From Dehalococcoidia bacterium (GTDB lineage: Bacteria; Chloroflexota; Dehalococcoidia; UBA2979), in assembly GCA_009692685.1 (NCBI GenBank), contig SHYS01000010.1:1-54043 (forward strand): a DNA stretch of 54,043 bases. Reading direction: 5' to 3'. Made by a program: the position numbers and the translations under genes. The notes beneath the pieces were generated by a model. That model did not search any database and was not told the DNA's origin. It saw only the letters and a list, made by a program, of their open reading frames with translations. Positions 25,935-34,179 of the stretch are shown in pieces (position 1 is the first letter of the stretch; every line of letters starts with the position of its first letter).

Positions 25935-26579
25935 TCAGGCTCCCCAGGACCGGATCGAGGTGACCACGCGGCCCTGCACCTCGACGTTGTCAGGGCGGGT
26001 GTAGATCGGCTTCATGGTCGCGTTCATCGGCTGCAGGCGGATGCGATCACCCTCGTGGAAGAATTGCTTGAGTGTCGTCTCGTGCTCGTCGCGGAGCCAG
26101 ACCGCCACCATCTCACCGTCGTCACAGGAGTGCACGGGCTCGAGGATCACGATGTCGCCATCGTTGATCAGCGCGTCGATCATCGAGGTGCCCTCCACGC
26201 GAAGGGCGTAGACGTTGGCCTTGCCGCGCGTTTGCACCTCGGTGAGTTCGATCGCATCGTCGTACGCGTCGGCCACCAGCGCCTCGGGCGGCATCGGGAT
26301 CGGCAGACCGGCCGCGATCTTGCCGATGACGGGCACGCGCACGGTACGCGAGCGACGCCCCCCGGCACCGAGGAGTTCGAGACCGCGAGAGACCTCGCGG
26401 TCTCGCCGGATCAGTCCCTTCTCCTCCAACCGCTTGAGGTTGTAGTCCACCACCGATGTGGAGGAGATATCGCAGCCCTGCTGGATGTCGCGGATCGACG
26501 GCGGGTAGTCGTGCTCATCAAGGAAGGCGCGGAGGAACTCGATCATGCGCTGCTGCTTCGGCGAGAGACCATCGGCCAC
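25935..26579 (-). CDS. lexA: LexA SOS repressor
   Basis: The 214-residue repressor has an N-terminal winged helix, LSPKQQRMIEFLRAFLDEH and YPPSIRDIQQGCDISSTSVV. The self-cleavage site is Ala90-Gly91 (GKIAAGLPI), and the catalytic dyad is Ser132 (EGTSMIDALI) and Lys171 (TLKQF). RecA-stimulated cleavage would derepress DNA-repair genes. I chose GTG 26579 because AGGAG lies six bases upstream and the fold starts immediately; longer in-frame ORFs lack support. A partial GAAC-N4-GTGC operator lies 58-69 bp upstream, suggesting autoregulation. Confidence 0.93.
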   Translation of the reverse strand: MADGLSPKQQRMIEFLRAFLDEHDYPPSIRDIQQGCDISSTSVVDYNLKRLEEKGLIRRDREVSRGLELLGAGGRRSRTVRVPVIGKIAAGLPIPMPPEALVADAYDDAIELTEVQTRGKANVYALRVEGTSMIDALINDGDIVILEPVHSCDDGEMVAVWLRDEHETTLKQFFHEGDRIRLQPMNATMKPIYTRPDNVEVQGRVVTSIRSWGA

Positions 26580-26636
26580 AACGTGCTCCTTCACCAACTC
26601 TACCAACCGGCCAGCGCGAGCGAGAACGCCCATCCG

Positions 26637-26648
26637 GCACAAATGTTC
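26637..26648 (-). promoter_or_regulatory. Possible LexA operator
   Basis: On the minus strand the site reads GAACATTTGTGC, close to the Gram-positive SOS box GAACRNRYGTTC with one half-site mismatch. It lies in an AT-richer patch between lexA and the divergent deacetylase gene at 26770, so it could control either. The box used by this lineage is not known to me. Confidence 0.35.
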
Positions 26649-26769
26649 TGTAAATAAGTTACGTTGCTCGCTGCTGCCGGTCAATCCCCGGGCAACGCAG
26701 CCTCGCCACCCGCATGGTGACGCCGGAGCCATAGGCTTTGGAGAAGCGCACGACCGCGGAGGGGAAGCT

Positions 26770-27516
26770 ATGCCAGCTGGACTCGAGGACCTCTTTGGTC
26801 GGGAGCGCCCGGGCGAGCCTAACGAGGCGGCCGGTGAACTGCGCCGCGCGCTGGTCGTTGCAGCTCACCCGGACGACGCCGACTTCGGTGCAGCCGGAAC
26901 TGCCGCGCTGCTCGCGCAGGGGGGCTGGGAAGTGCGCTACCTCGTCGCCACCGACGGGTCCAAGGGCTCCGATGACGCCACCCAGACACCGGCGATGCTG
27001 ACGGCCACACGCGAGAAGGAGCAGCGCGCCGCCGCGCGCATCCTCGGGGTCGCGAGCGTCGGCTTCCTCGGGTTCACCGACGGCGAACTCGAGGTGTCGC
27101 GCACCACCGTCGAGGCCATCACCCGGGAGATCCGCACGTTCCGCCCGTTCGCGGTCTACACGCACGACCCAGAACCCGTGATCATCAATGACTCGTTCGT
27201 GAACCACAGCGATCACCGCGCCACGGGACTGGCGACGATCGACGCCATCTACCCGACGGCGCGGGACCGCCTCAACTTCCCGCAGCACATCGCGGAAGGA
27301 CTGACCCCGCACAAGGTCCGCGAGATCTACCTCTGGGGCTCGAACCACTCGAATTTTGGCGCCGACATCACCGCCGTCCTGGAAACCAAGATCGAGGCGA
27401 TGCGCGCACACGCCAGCCAGTTCCCCGAGGAGCTTTTCGCGCGTATGCGTGAGTTCTGGCGCGAACCGGATGGACGTTACGTCGAGCGATTCCGCCGCGT
27501 GGTGCTGTTCTTCTAG
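26770..27516 (+). CDS. PIG-L (LmbE-like) zinc deacetylase
   Basis: The 248-residue enzyme has VVAAHPDDADFGAAGTAALL (zinc ligands His and Asp plus catalytic Asp) and the third ligand in NHSDHRATG. TREKEQRAAARILGV and FLGFTDGEL are standard for the family, which removes N-acetyl groups from sugars such as GlcNAc-inositol (MshB), GlcNAc-malate (BshB) or lipid-linked GlcNAc. The substrate is unknown; the MshC-like features of the ligase at 9047 make a low-molecular-weight thiol pathway conceivable but weakly supported. ATG 26770 has GGAGGGG upstream. A Nudix gene follows after 10 bp. Confidence 0.88.
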   Translation: MPAGLEDLFGRERPGEPNEAAGELRRALVVAAHPDDADFGAAGTAALLAQGGWEVRYLVATDGSKGSDDATQTPAMLTATREKEQRAAARILGVASVGFLGFTDGELEVSRTTVEAITREIRTFRPFAVYTHDPEPVIINDSFVNHSDHRATGLATIDAIYPTARDRLNFPQHIAEGLTPHKVREIYLWGSNHSNFGADITAVLETKIEAMRAHASQFPEELFARMREFWREPDGRYVERFRRVVLFF

Positions 27517-27526
27517 GGAGCCGGGA

Positions 27527-28057
27527 GTGGCCTCGACCGGCGAAGGACCATCACCCGCAGGCTACTGCGGACGCTGCGGCTCCTCCCTCGACGGCGCGAG
27601 CGGCGACCCGCCGGCCTGCCCCGGTTGCCACGTCGTGCAATGGCGCGACCCGAAGGTAGCAGCCGGTGTCCTGGTGAGCCGCGAAGGACGGGTGCTGCTG
27701 GTCCAGCGTAACCACGAACCGGGCCTCGGACTCTGGTCGTTCCCGTCGGGCTACGTCGACCGCGGTGAGGTTGTCGAGGAGGCAGCCGCGCGCGAGGTGC
27801 TCGAGGAGACCGGCCTGCTCGTACGGATCACCCGCCTCCTCGGCGTCCACAGCCAGACGGGGAACCCCGTAGTGTTCGTCATCTACGAAGGCGAATCGGA
27901 AGGGGAGCCCGCTCCCGGACCCGAGGCGTTCGATGTCGACTTCTTCGATCCCACCGCCCTGCCACCCCTAGCCTTCGGGCACGACTTGTGGATCATCGCT
28001 ACCTGGCATGGAACCCCTGGGCGAGGCCACGGCCCGCTTCCCGATTCGGTAGTCTGA
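27527..28057 (+). CDS. Nudix hydrolase with N-terminal zinc ribbon
   Basis: The 176-residue protein has a rubredoxin-like ribbon (GYCGRCGSSL and CPGC) and a Nudix box, GYVDRGEVVEEAAAREVLEE, then TGLLV, matching GX5EX7REUXEEXGU. The layout (ribbon plus Nudix) resembles NudC/NADH pyrophosphatases and related small enzymes that cleave nucleoside diphosphate linkages; the SQPWPFPxS motif of true NudC is not present, so substrate is open. GTG 27527 has GGGAG upstream. It is probably cotranscribed with the deacetylase. Confidence 0.88.
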   Translation: MASTGEGPSPAGYCGRCGSSLDGASGDPPACPGCHVVQWRDPKVAAGVLVSREGRVLLVQRNHEPGLGLWSFPSGYVDRGEVVEEAAAREVLEETGLLVRITRLLGVHSQTGNPVVFVIYEGESEGEPAPGPEAFDVDFFDPTALPPLAFGHDLWIIATWHGTPGRGHGPLPDSVV

Positions 28058-28102
28058 GACGAGAATACGCGGGACGAAACCGCACGCGGAGGGGGAACAC
28101 GA

Positions 28103-28426
28103 GTGAAGATCCAGATGATGCTGAGCGAGGGTTGCGCCCACAAAGACCAGGCCCGCGCGCTCCTGCAGGAGGCGATCGCCGAAGCCGGGGTCGAAGCGGA
28201 AATCGAAGAGATCATGGTTCGCACGGACGAGGACGCGAAGATCGCGAACGTGATCGGTTCACCCTCGATCAAGGTCGAGGGCTTCGATGTGGAATACGCC
28301 GACCGTCAGCCAGACGAGACGAGCAACGGCTGCCGCTACTACAACACCCCGGCCGGCTGGAAGCCCCTCCCGGAGAAGGGGATGATCCTGCGAGCGATCT
28401 CCCGTGCGCAGGGCCGTACCAACTAA
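28103..28426 (+). CDS. Thioredoxin-like domain protein (DUF2703/alkylmercury-lyase-like)
   Basis: The 107-residue protein begins KIQMMLSEGCAHKDQARALL, where thioredoxins would have a CxxC; here only one cysteine remains (EGCAHK). The middle IGSPSIKVEGFDVEY contains the cis-proline SPS/I motif, and TSNGCRYY adds a second cysteine. This matches the thioredoxin-like families annotated near organomercurial lyases, without the lyase core. Likely a small redox or metal-handling protein. GTG 28103 has GGAGGGGG upstream. It could extend the deacetylase-Nudix transcript. Confidence 0.75.
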   Translation: MKIQMMLSEGCAHKDQARALLQEAIAEAGVEAEIEEIMVRTDEDAKIANVIGSPSIKVEGFDVEYADRQPDETSNGCRYYNTPAGWKPLPEKGMILRAISRAQGRTN

Positions 28427-28476
28427 CCTCGACGCCGCGGCCGCGTTGCCGGGCGGGGCGCTCCGCAGGTTTCCCG

Positions 28477-28768
28477 TTAGTTCGAATCGAGGACGAAGAA
28501 GGCCTCGGCGGCGGCGCGTAGCCGCTCGGTGGTCATCACTACCGGGACGCCCTCGAAGCGGGCAAGGTCGGAGAGGTTGCGGAGAATGTCTCCGTGGTGA
28601 GAACCACGCGGCATGCGACCCGCGCCGAGGTAGAACTCGTCCACGAAATCCGCCGCCGTGGGGCGCACAAAGTCGATACGCTGCGCCGCGGCCTCACGAC
28701 GCATGATCTCGATGAACTCGTCACGGGTCGGGTTTGGAATCAACGCCTTATGACGGATGCGACGCTCG
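28477..28768 (-). pseudogene. C-terminal fragment of an AAA-type ATPase
   Basis: About 95 residues match the lid domain of AAA+ proteins: RRIRHKALIPNPTRDEFIEI, then GRMPRGSHHGDILRNLSDLA and a final TTERLRAAAEAFF helix. The P-loop and Walker B region are absent, since the coding meets the plus-strand lipoprotein gene head-on at about 28750-28770. The stop at 28477 is natural. It is a non-functional remnant and marks one side of a deletion or inversion breakpoint. Confidence 0.5.
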
Positions 28769-29589
28769 CCGCCGAACAGAGCGGCGATCGCTACAGCTTC
28801 GAGATGGCGGTGCGCGGGATTCCCGAGATTCCGGGCGGCGCGCTCGCTTTGAAGGGCGCAGGGTCGGTCGACCAGCGCTCGAATCGCAGCTCGCTGAGTC
28901 TGAATATGCGCGCGCTGCGTGAAGTGCTCATCGCCAGTGGCGAAGCGTCTGCGGCGGAGTTCGATGCGGCGTTCGGCGACGGCAACGTCCAGGTCATTCA
29001 GGACGGAAGCACCGTCTATCTCCGCATGCCCATGCTGGCGTAACAGGGCGTGAAAACGCCGTGGGCGTCGATGGCCGTGACCGCCGGAGAGGAACCAGAC
29101 CTCGATGCCATCAGCGGCTTCGGGGCGATTGGCAACCTTGGGTTCGGGAACCCGGGTAGCCCGGCGGACTACCTCGCGCACCTGAAGTCCATCGATGGCG
29201 CGATCACGGTAATCGGCTCGGAGCAGGTCCGGAGTGTGGCCACCACGCGCTACCGTGGCGCGCTCAACATGGCGCAGCCCATGCAGGCAGAGGCGCGAGC
29301 CCCTGAGGAGCTGGTGCAGTTCGACGCGGCGTTGCCGCTGCTCGGCGTCCTCAGCCTCCCATACGACGCCTGGATCGACAGCGAAGGTCTGCCGAGGCGG
29401 ATGTCGACGACGCTCGACGTCGGCGCCTTCGGACTCGGCGGCGCGGGTGCGCCCACCACGGGCACGGCACCGGCCATGGTCTTCACCTACGAACTCTTCG
29501 AGTACGGGAGCCCTGAGGTCATCGACCTGCCCGCGGCCTCGCAGGTGACGGTCGTCGACGCGGCGACCTTCGACAGCTTCGGCTTCTAG
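28750..29589 (+). pseudogene. LppX/LolA-like lipoprotein, 5'-truncated and with an in-frame TAA
   Basis: The frame encodes a beta-rich lipoprotein-carrier-like domain: DRYSFEMAVRGIPEI, NVQVIQDGSTVYLRMPMLA, GVKTPWASMAV, LKSIDGAITVIGSEQVRSVA, DAWIDSEGLPRRMS. This order (sequence after G-S-T-V-Y, then K-T-P-W, then W-I-D-x-x-G-L) matches LppX/LprAFG/LolA-like proteins that bind lipid outside the membrane. TAA at 29041-29043 interrupts the domain between LRMPMLA and QGVKTPW. No signal peptide exists because the 5' end abuts the AAA fragment. It ends with TAG overlapping the thiZ stop by 4 bp. Confidence 0.65.
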
Positions 29590-30374
29590 GAGCGCCCGCC
29601 GCCGCCATCGAGAGCCCCGAGCACTCGCGCCTTCAGCTCGGCAAACACCGGCGTCGTGACGTCCTGCGAGATACGAGGTCGGCGCAGTGGCACCTCGACG
29701 CGCGCTACCACGCGACCGGGCCGGTCTGACATCACATAGACGAGGTCCGACAGCAGCAGCGCCTCATCGATATCGTGCGTCACCAGGAGCACAGCAGCGG
29801 CGCTCGTCTCGCGCCAGACGCCCTGCAACCAGAGTTGCATCTCCCGTCTGGTGAGCGCGTCGAGCGCCCCAAACGGCTCATCGAGCAGCAGCACCCCGGG
29901 CGTAAGGAACGTGCGCAGCAGTGCAAGTCGCTGACGCATCCCGCCGGAAAGCTCGGCGGGCCAGGCGCGCTCGAATCCCTCTAGGCCAAAGCGGGGGAAC
30001 AGAGACCGGGCACGTACCTCGGACTCCGCAGCGGGCAGCCCTCGGAGCTCCGCACCCAGCACGGCGTTACCGAGAACGCGACGCCACGGCAACAGCGTGT
30101 CGCGCTGCGGCATGAACGCCGCACTACCGGGGTGGCCGAGGACGTCATGCCCGGCGATGCGCGCACTCCCCTCGTCGGGGACAAGCACACCGGCGAGGAC
30201 GCGTAGCAGCGTGCTCTTTCCGCAGCCGCTGCGCCCGATCACACTCGCGAAGGCGCCGCCCGGAACTTCGAGCGTTGCGCCATCGAGCGCAGGCACGCGC
30301 CGCTCGCCCCCGAAGGCGTGGCGCAGCGCGCGCACCTCGATAGCGGGCGCGGCAGGCCGCGACATCGTGGTCAC
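29586..30374 (-). CDS. thiZ: Thiamine-precursor ABC importer ATPase
   Basis: This 262-residue ATPase has Walker A GRSGCGKSTLLRVLAG, Q-loop MPQRDTLLPWRRV, signature LSGGMRQRLALLRTFLTPG, Walker B LLLDEPFGALDALT and switch VTHDIDEA. It is the last gene of the TPP-riboswitch operon ykoF-like/thiX/thiY/thiZ, so it should energise import of a thiamine pyrimidine precursor (HMP or formylaminopyrimidine) or thiamine. The start is GTG 30374 with GAGG upstream, or ATG 30365 three codons in. Its stop overlaps the convergent lipoprotein pseudogene. Confidence 0.92.
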   Translation of the reverse strand: MTTMSRPAAPAIEVRALRHAFGGERRVPALDGATLEVPGGAFASVIGRSGCGKSTLLRVLAGVLVPDEGSARIAGHDVLGHPGSAAFMPQRDTLLPWRRVLGNAVLGAELRGLPAAESEVRARSLFPRFGLEGFERAWPAELSGGMRQRLALLRTFLTPGVLLLDEPFGALDALTRREMQLWLQGVWRETSAAAVLLVTHDIDEALLLSDLVYVMSDRPGRVVARVEVPLRRPRISQDVTTPVFAELKARVLGALDGGGGRS

Positions 30375-30398
30375 GCGTTCGTCCTCATCACCACGGCC

Positions 30399-31436
30399 CT
30401 ATTTCGGCAGGTAGTCGTTAGTGAACGCCTTCGAGGTATCGACGTCCTTCTCGAGGAGCCCGGACTTGCGGAGGAACACGGCAAAGTCCGCCCACGTCTG
30501 GGCCTGCTGCCGCCCCCAGCGTCCGTCGGCTGTGAGGTACTTCGGCGCGTGGTAGCCCGCGCTCGCGCGTACCAGGTCGGCGCCTGACTCCGGGGCTGCC
30601 CCGAGGAGGGCGGCTGCCGCGTCGGCGGGACTCGAAGCGGCAGCCTGGTAGCCACGCGTCGTCGCTTCGAGGAAACGCCTAACGAGGTCGGGACGCTCGC
30701 GCAGCGTCTTCTCGCTCGCGGTGATGATCGGCGTGTACCAGTCTGGGATGCAACGCGTGTAATCGGCGAACTTGATCGAGGCGATGTTACGCCGAGCCAC
30801 CTCGCGCGCGCGCAGCACGTCCCAGCCCTCGAAAACCCACACAAAGTCGAAGCGCCCGGAGTCGAGGCCAACGAGGTAGTCGATGTTGCCGACCTCGACG
30901 AACGAAACTTTCGAGGCGTCACCGCCGTCACAGGTAACGAGTGTTTTGATCAGCTCGGTTTCGAGCGCGCCGCCGTAGCCGCCATAGCGCCTGCCATCGA
31001 GGTCACGAGGTCGGGCGATACCGCGGCCGCCGAGAGCCATCAGGCTGGAGTCGTTGTACGGCAGCAGGGTGGCGATCGAGACCAGAGGGGCACCCTCGGC
31101 ACGGGCGGGCAGCAGCGACTCCGCCTGCGAGATACCGAAGTCGGCACCGCCGGTCGCGACCACCACATCGGCGCCAGCCTGCGAGGGTTCGACGATCTTG
31201 AGGTCGATACCCGCCTCGCGGTACAACCCCCGCGCCTGCGCGACGTAGATACCCGCGTGGTGGTTGTTGGGGGTCCAGTTGAGCATCAGCGTGACCGGCG
31301 TCAGCCCGGCGGACGTTGACGCCTTGCCGTCCTCATCCGTGCACGCAGCCATAAGGAGCGAAGTCGCGACGAAAGCAACCGCCAGCGCGAGGAATCGCCT
31401 CGTCCGTCCGAGTCGAGTGAGCAACCGATGATTCAC
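30399..31436 (-). CDS. thiY: Thiamine-precursor binding lipoprotein
   Basis: This 345-residue protein has a lipoprotein signal, ALAVAFVATSLLMAAC, then the THI5/NMT1 pattern: VTLMLNWTPNNHHAGIYVAQ, GLYREAGIDLKIVEPS, ATGGADFGISQAESLLPARA, SGRFDFVWVFEGWDV, and ADYTRCIPDWYTPIIT. The LNWTPNxxHAG start is typical of ThiY and of THI5 pyrimidine-binding proteins. GTG 31436 overlaps the thiX stop (GTGA). The operon and riboswitch context support thiamine-precursor binding outside the membrane. Confidence 0.93.
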   Translation of the reverse strand: MNHRLLTRLGRTRRFLALAVAFVATSLLMAACTDEDGKASTSAGLTPVTLMLNWTPNNHHAGIYVAQARGLYREAGIDLKIVEPSQAGADVVVATGGADFGISQAESLLPARAEGAPLVSIATLLPYNDSSLMALGGRGIARPRDLDGRRYGGYGGALETELIKTLVTCDGGDASKVSFVEVGNIDYLVGLDSGRFDFVWVFEGWDVLRAREVARRNIASIKFADYTRCIPDWYTPIITASEKTLRERPDLVRRFLEATTRGYQAAASSPADAAAALLGAAPESGADLVRASAGYHAPKYLTADGRWGRQQAQTWADFAVFLRKSGLLEKDVDTSKAFTNDYLPK

Positions 31437-32206
31437 GAGTCCTCCTGTGACTTCACGTAGTGCCAGGGAAGCGCGAGGCGTGCGGCCATCTCGACGACTG
31501 CAAATAGCGCGATGCTGATCGCCGCGACGACAACGACCGCGACGAAGACGCGGTCCGTACGGAACGAGGCCTGTGATCGAGTGATGAAGAGTCCGAGGCC
31601 GGAGCTGGCGCCGACCCACTCACCGATGACCGCCGCGAGTATCGCGTAGCTCGCGCTGATCTTGAGGCCGCTGAAGAACACCGGCAGCGCCGCAGGTAAC
31701 CTCACGAGGCGAAGCGCCTGCCAGCGGCTGCCTCCCATGCTCCGCACCAGCTCGAGGAGGTCGCGGTCGGCAGCGAGCATGCCCTCGGTGGTGCTCACTG
31801 CGATCGGGAAGAAGCAGACCATCTCAACCACCAGGATCTTGGGCATGATCCCGAAGCCAAACCACACCACCATGAGCGGGGCGATGACGACCAGCGGCAC
31901 GTTCTGCGACACAACCAGCAACGGGTAGAGCGCACGCCTGAGCGCCGGGAGACTGACCATCGCAGCCGCGAGTGCGACCGCACCGACAGCGGACAGCGCG
32001 AGCCCCGTCACCGCCTCGATGAGGGTGGTACGGAGGTGTCCCGGAAGTGTGGCCCGTACCTCAAGGCCAGAGCGCACGATCTGCGTGGGCGCAGGCACGA
32101 AGTACGTCGCCACGTCGAACACGCGCACGACGAGCTCCCACCCGAGCAGGAGGGCGACGAATAGCGCGATCGCGGGACCGTAGGCCGCGATGCCTCGACG
32201 CAGCAT
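31433..32206 (-). CDS. thiX: Thiamine-precursor ABC importer permease
   Basis: The 257-residue inner-membrane protein has about six helices, a start TYFVPAPTQIVRSGLEVRA, core NVPLVVIAPLMVVWFGFGIM, and coupling loop MGGSRWQALRLVRLPAALPV. It belongs to the same permease family as the gene at 18719. ATG 32206 lies 5 bp after the stop of the YkoF-like gene and its TGA overlaps thiY. It provides the membrane channel for ThiY/ThiZ. Confidence 0.92.
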   Translation of the reverse strand: MLRRGIAAYGPAIALFVALLLGWELVVRVFDVATYFVPAPTQIVRSGLEVRATLPGHLRTTLIEAVTGLALSAVGAVALAAAMVSLPALRRALYPLLVVSQNVPLVVIAPLMVVWFGFGIMPKILVVEMVCFFPIAVSTTEGMLAADRDLLELVRSMGGSRWQALRLVRLPAALPVFFSGLKISASYAILAAVIGEWVGASSGLGLFITRSQASFRTDRVFVAVVVVAAISIALFAVVEMAARLALPWHYVKSQEDS

Positions 32207-32211
32207 GCGAG

Positions 32212-32508
32212 CTAGTTCCGGAACTTGCCGGTGAGGCTGACCATGGTGGAAGGCGTAAGCTGGGTGGAGGTCTGCGCGACCTTCACCACCGTGACCACGG
32301 AATCGGCCCCGGCCTCGATGCAGGCGTCGTGAACACGTCTGAGCAACGGCCAGAGCTGGTCGGGCTCACCCTCGATGGTGGTGCCGAGTGCTTCCACCTC
32401 GTACTTGAGGCCGGAGGACTCGATCACAGCGATCGCGGCCTCGATGTGGCGGTAGCGATTCTCGGCAGTGCCAGGCGGGTTCGCGAGGCACTCGATCTCC
32501 ATGATCAT
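32212..32508 (-). CDS. YkoF-related/MTH1187-family thiamine-binding protein
   Basis: The 98-residue cytosolic protein reads EIECLANPPGTAENRYRHIE, SSGLKYEVEALGTTIEGEPD, and DSVVTVVKVAQTSTQ. It is the single-domain MTH1187/YkoF fold, which forms dimers or tetramers and has been seen to bind thiamine in relatives. ATG 32508 has a perfect GGAGGAA upstream. It is first in the TPP-riboswitch operon, consistent with chaperoning or sensing the imported vitamer. Confidence 0.88.
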   Translation of the reverse strand: MIMEIECLANPPGTAENRYRHIEAAIAVIESSGLKYEVEALGTTIEGEPDQLWPLLRRVHDACIEAGADSVVTVVKVAQTSTQLTPSTMVSLTGKFRN

Positions 32509-32626
32509 GTGGTTTCCTCCGTCTGCGTGCAGCGGCGTGGGCCCTGCGAGCAGAAACCAGCCAACGAAGCGCGAACGGCGCGTCGTAGGACGCTCGGAAG
32601 AACGGTGGTGGAGATGTGCCTCACGA

Positions 32627-32711
32627 CCGCTTCCCTACGCTCGCATTACCGAGGTCAGGTTCCTGGAGTGGTCCCTCAAAAGGGATCTCAGCCTTGCGGC
32701 CCCCCCAGCGG
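32627..32711 (-). ncRNA. TPP riboswitch (THI element) for the thiamine-precursor importer
   Basis: On the minus strand P1 pairs CCGCT with AGCGG (32711-32707 with 32631-32627). P2/P3 hold GGGGG and the pyrimidine-sensing CTGAGA, followed by an extra arm ATCCCTTTTGAGGGA. The pyrophosphate half reads GAACCTGACCTCGGTAATGC then GAGCGTAGGGA, with P5 CTCG/CGAG and the invariant GCGTAGGGA end. All conserved TPP-box parts are in order. The leader runs ~118 nt further to the YkoF-like ATG, leaving room for an expression platform. TPP binding should repress thiamine-precursor uptake. Confidence 0.95.
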
Positions 32712-32732
32712 CGCACCATTGGGTGCAGGGCA

Positions 32733-32762
32733 ACGGTAAGCGGCGCCCGCCTCGAACGTCAA
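32733..32762 (-). promoter_or_regulatory. Candidate promoter of the TPP-riboswitch operon
   Basis: On the minus strand TTGACG (32762-32757) and TACCGT (32738-32733) are separated by 18 bp, and transcription would start ~15-20 nt before riboswitch P1. The -35 is good, the -10 weak. It overlaps the end of the zincin pseudogene. Confidence 0.5.
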
Positions 32763-34102
32763 CGCGAACCGGCAAGGAGCCCCGCCAGCTTGTCGACAGC
32801 GGCGGCGTCCGAGGCAACGGCGATGCCCAGCGTGCTTGCATCGACGTGCACAAACAAGACCGGGCGTCCATTCACGAGGGTACGCAGCGGGCCGCCAGCG
32901 ATCGGTGGGGCAGGGAAGAGCGCGCGCACGAACTCATCGATGTCGCCGGGCGTGTCCCAGACGACGAACGCGACGAACGCGACGAACGCGGACGATCCGG
33001 CAGGGCTGCGCAGGAGCAGATACCGGTCACCACACCAGCCAGCGGCCGCGTTCGATGCGGACTGCGGAGTGAGACCGAACTCGCGCAGCCAGCGCTGCAG
33101 GAGGTATCCACCGAGTACGTCTTCGTCCTCGATGGTCCACCCGTTGAGATGCACGAACTGCTGGGGCACGGCGCATGGCGCCTCGGCGGCAAGGTACTTC
33201 TCTGCATGCAGCACCTGCTCGGACGAGGCCGGGAGTCGAGCGAACGCGGCATCGATAGCGCCGACGCCGCCCTGACTGGCGAGGGCGCTGCTGAAGGTCA
33301 GCCCCTGGAGATACGGGAACTGCAACAGGTCGAGGAACACTCGAGGTGCGTTCGGAGGCGGCTGAGTGTTAGCGCTGCCCAGTAGCGCGAAGGCACCGGC
33401 GGCGGCGAGCACTTGCTGCACGTACAGCGTCTGCGTGTAGGTCGCATCGCCCTCGATCAACGTGGTGGCGGCCAGAGCGGCGTCTCGATTGCCTCTCGTC
33501 GCCCTGTCGACCGCCTGCAGGTCGAAACGCTGATCCTGAGGGCATGCTGGAATTCGTGCGCGTAGGTCGTGAGTTCGATCAGTCCCGGCGTGGTGTTCGT
33601 AAGCACGTAGAGCGCACGGTCCTCAGGCGTGTACAGCCCCACGACCTGTGATCCGAGGAGTCCCCGGTAAGCCTCGAGGAGGTCAACGTTCGGTCCGATG
33701 AGGCCGAGTGCCACCAGCAAGCAACTCCTCGTCGTGGATCGACGCAACCGTCTCAGGATCGGCAAGCTCGTCATCGAGAAGTGCATGCATGTCAGCACTG
33801 TCGACGAACGAACGTGGCACCTCGCCCTCAAGACTGCGCCCACGCACCCGGCTGACGAATGCCTCGACCTCCGTGAGCTTCACGACCACGTCCGCGGAGG
33901 GCGTGACGGTCTGAATGACAGGCGGCGAGGCCACCGCTGGCGTGGCCGCAACCTCAGCTGTCACCGTCGGCGCTGCAAACGTTGGTGGGGGAACGACCGG
34001 CGCCGATCCCGCGGCGCACCCGGTGAGGAACATGAGCGCGCCGCAGAGACCAAGCACTGAGGTCCACCACCGAGTCGGCATGACGGAGCGAGCGAATCTC
34101 AT
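32759..34102 (-). pseudogene. Zinc-metallopeptidase-like lipoprotein with two frameshifts
   Basis: Three frames must be joined. From ATG 34102 a lipoprotein signal ends LMFLTGC, followed by a linker and EVEAFVSRVRGRSL to HDEELL. A frameshift near 33715 leads to LVALGLIGPNVDLLEAYRGL, GLYTPEDRALYVLTN and the zinc motif YAHEFQHAL (33544-33558). Another single-base loss near 33535 leads to FDLQAVDRATRG, then a long alpha-rich part (IEGDATYTQTLYVQQVL to the end). HExxH with a downstream IEGDA segment is typical of DUF6782-like or related minor zincins. It is convergent-free and divergent from the dipeptidase; broken here, so non-functional unless the assembly is wrong. Confidence 0.7.
32961..32987. 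repeat. Three tandem 9-bp units
   Basis: The unit GCGACGAAC is repeated three times (first copy with one change) and on the minus strand encodes FVAFVAFVV within the zincin pseudogene. Likely replication slippage. Confidence 0.6.
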
Positions 34103-34179
34103 CCATCGAGTATCGGCAGCTACGCCCTCGGAGTCGAAGCCGTGGCGACCTCGACGCACGTCTTCGGTAGGATGCGCGT

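Noticed and set aside
28594..28750. Lipoprotein gene starting at 28594
   Set aside because: That stretch is open on the plus strand but codes for the AAA fragment on the minus strand; the plus frame shows no signal peptide or family similarity before 28750.
32961..32987. Regulatory iteron array
   Set aside because: Three 9-bp units lie inside a former coding region in frame, best explained by slippage.
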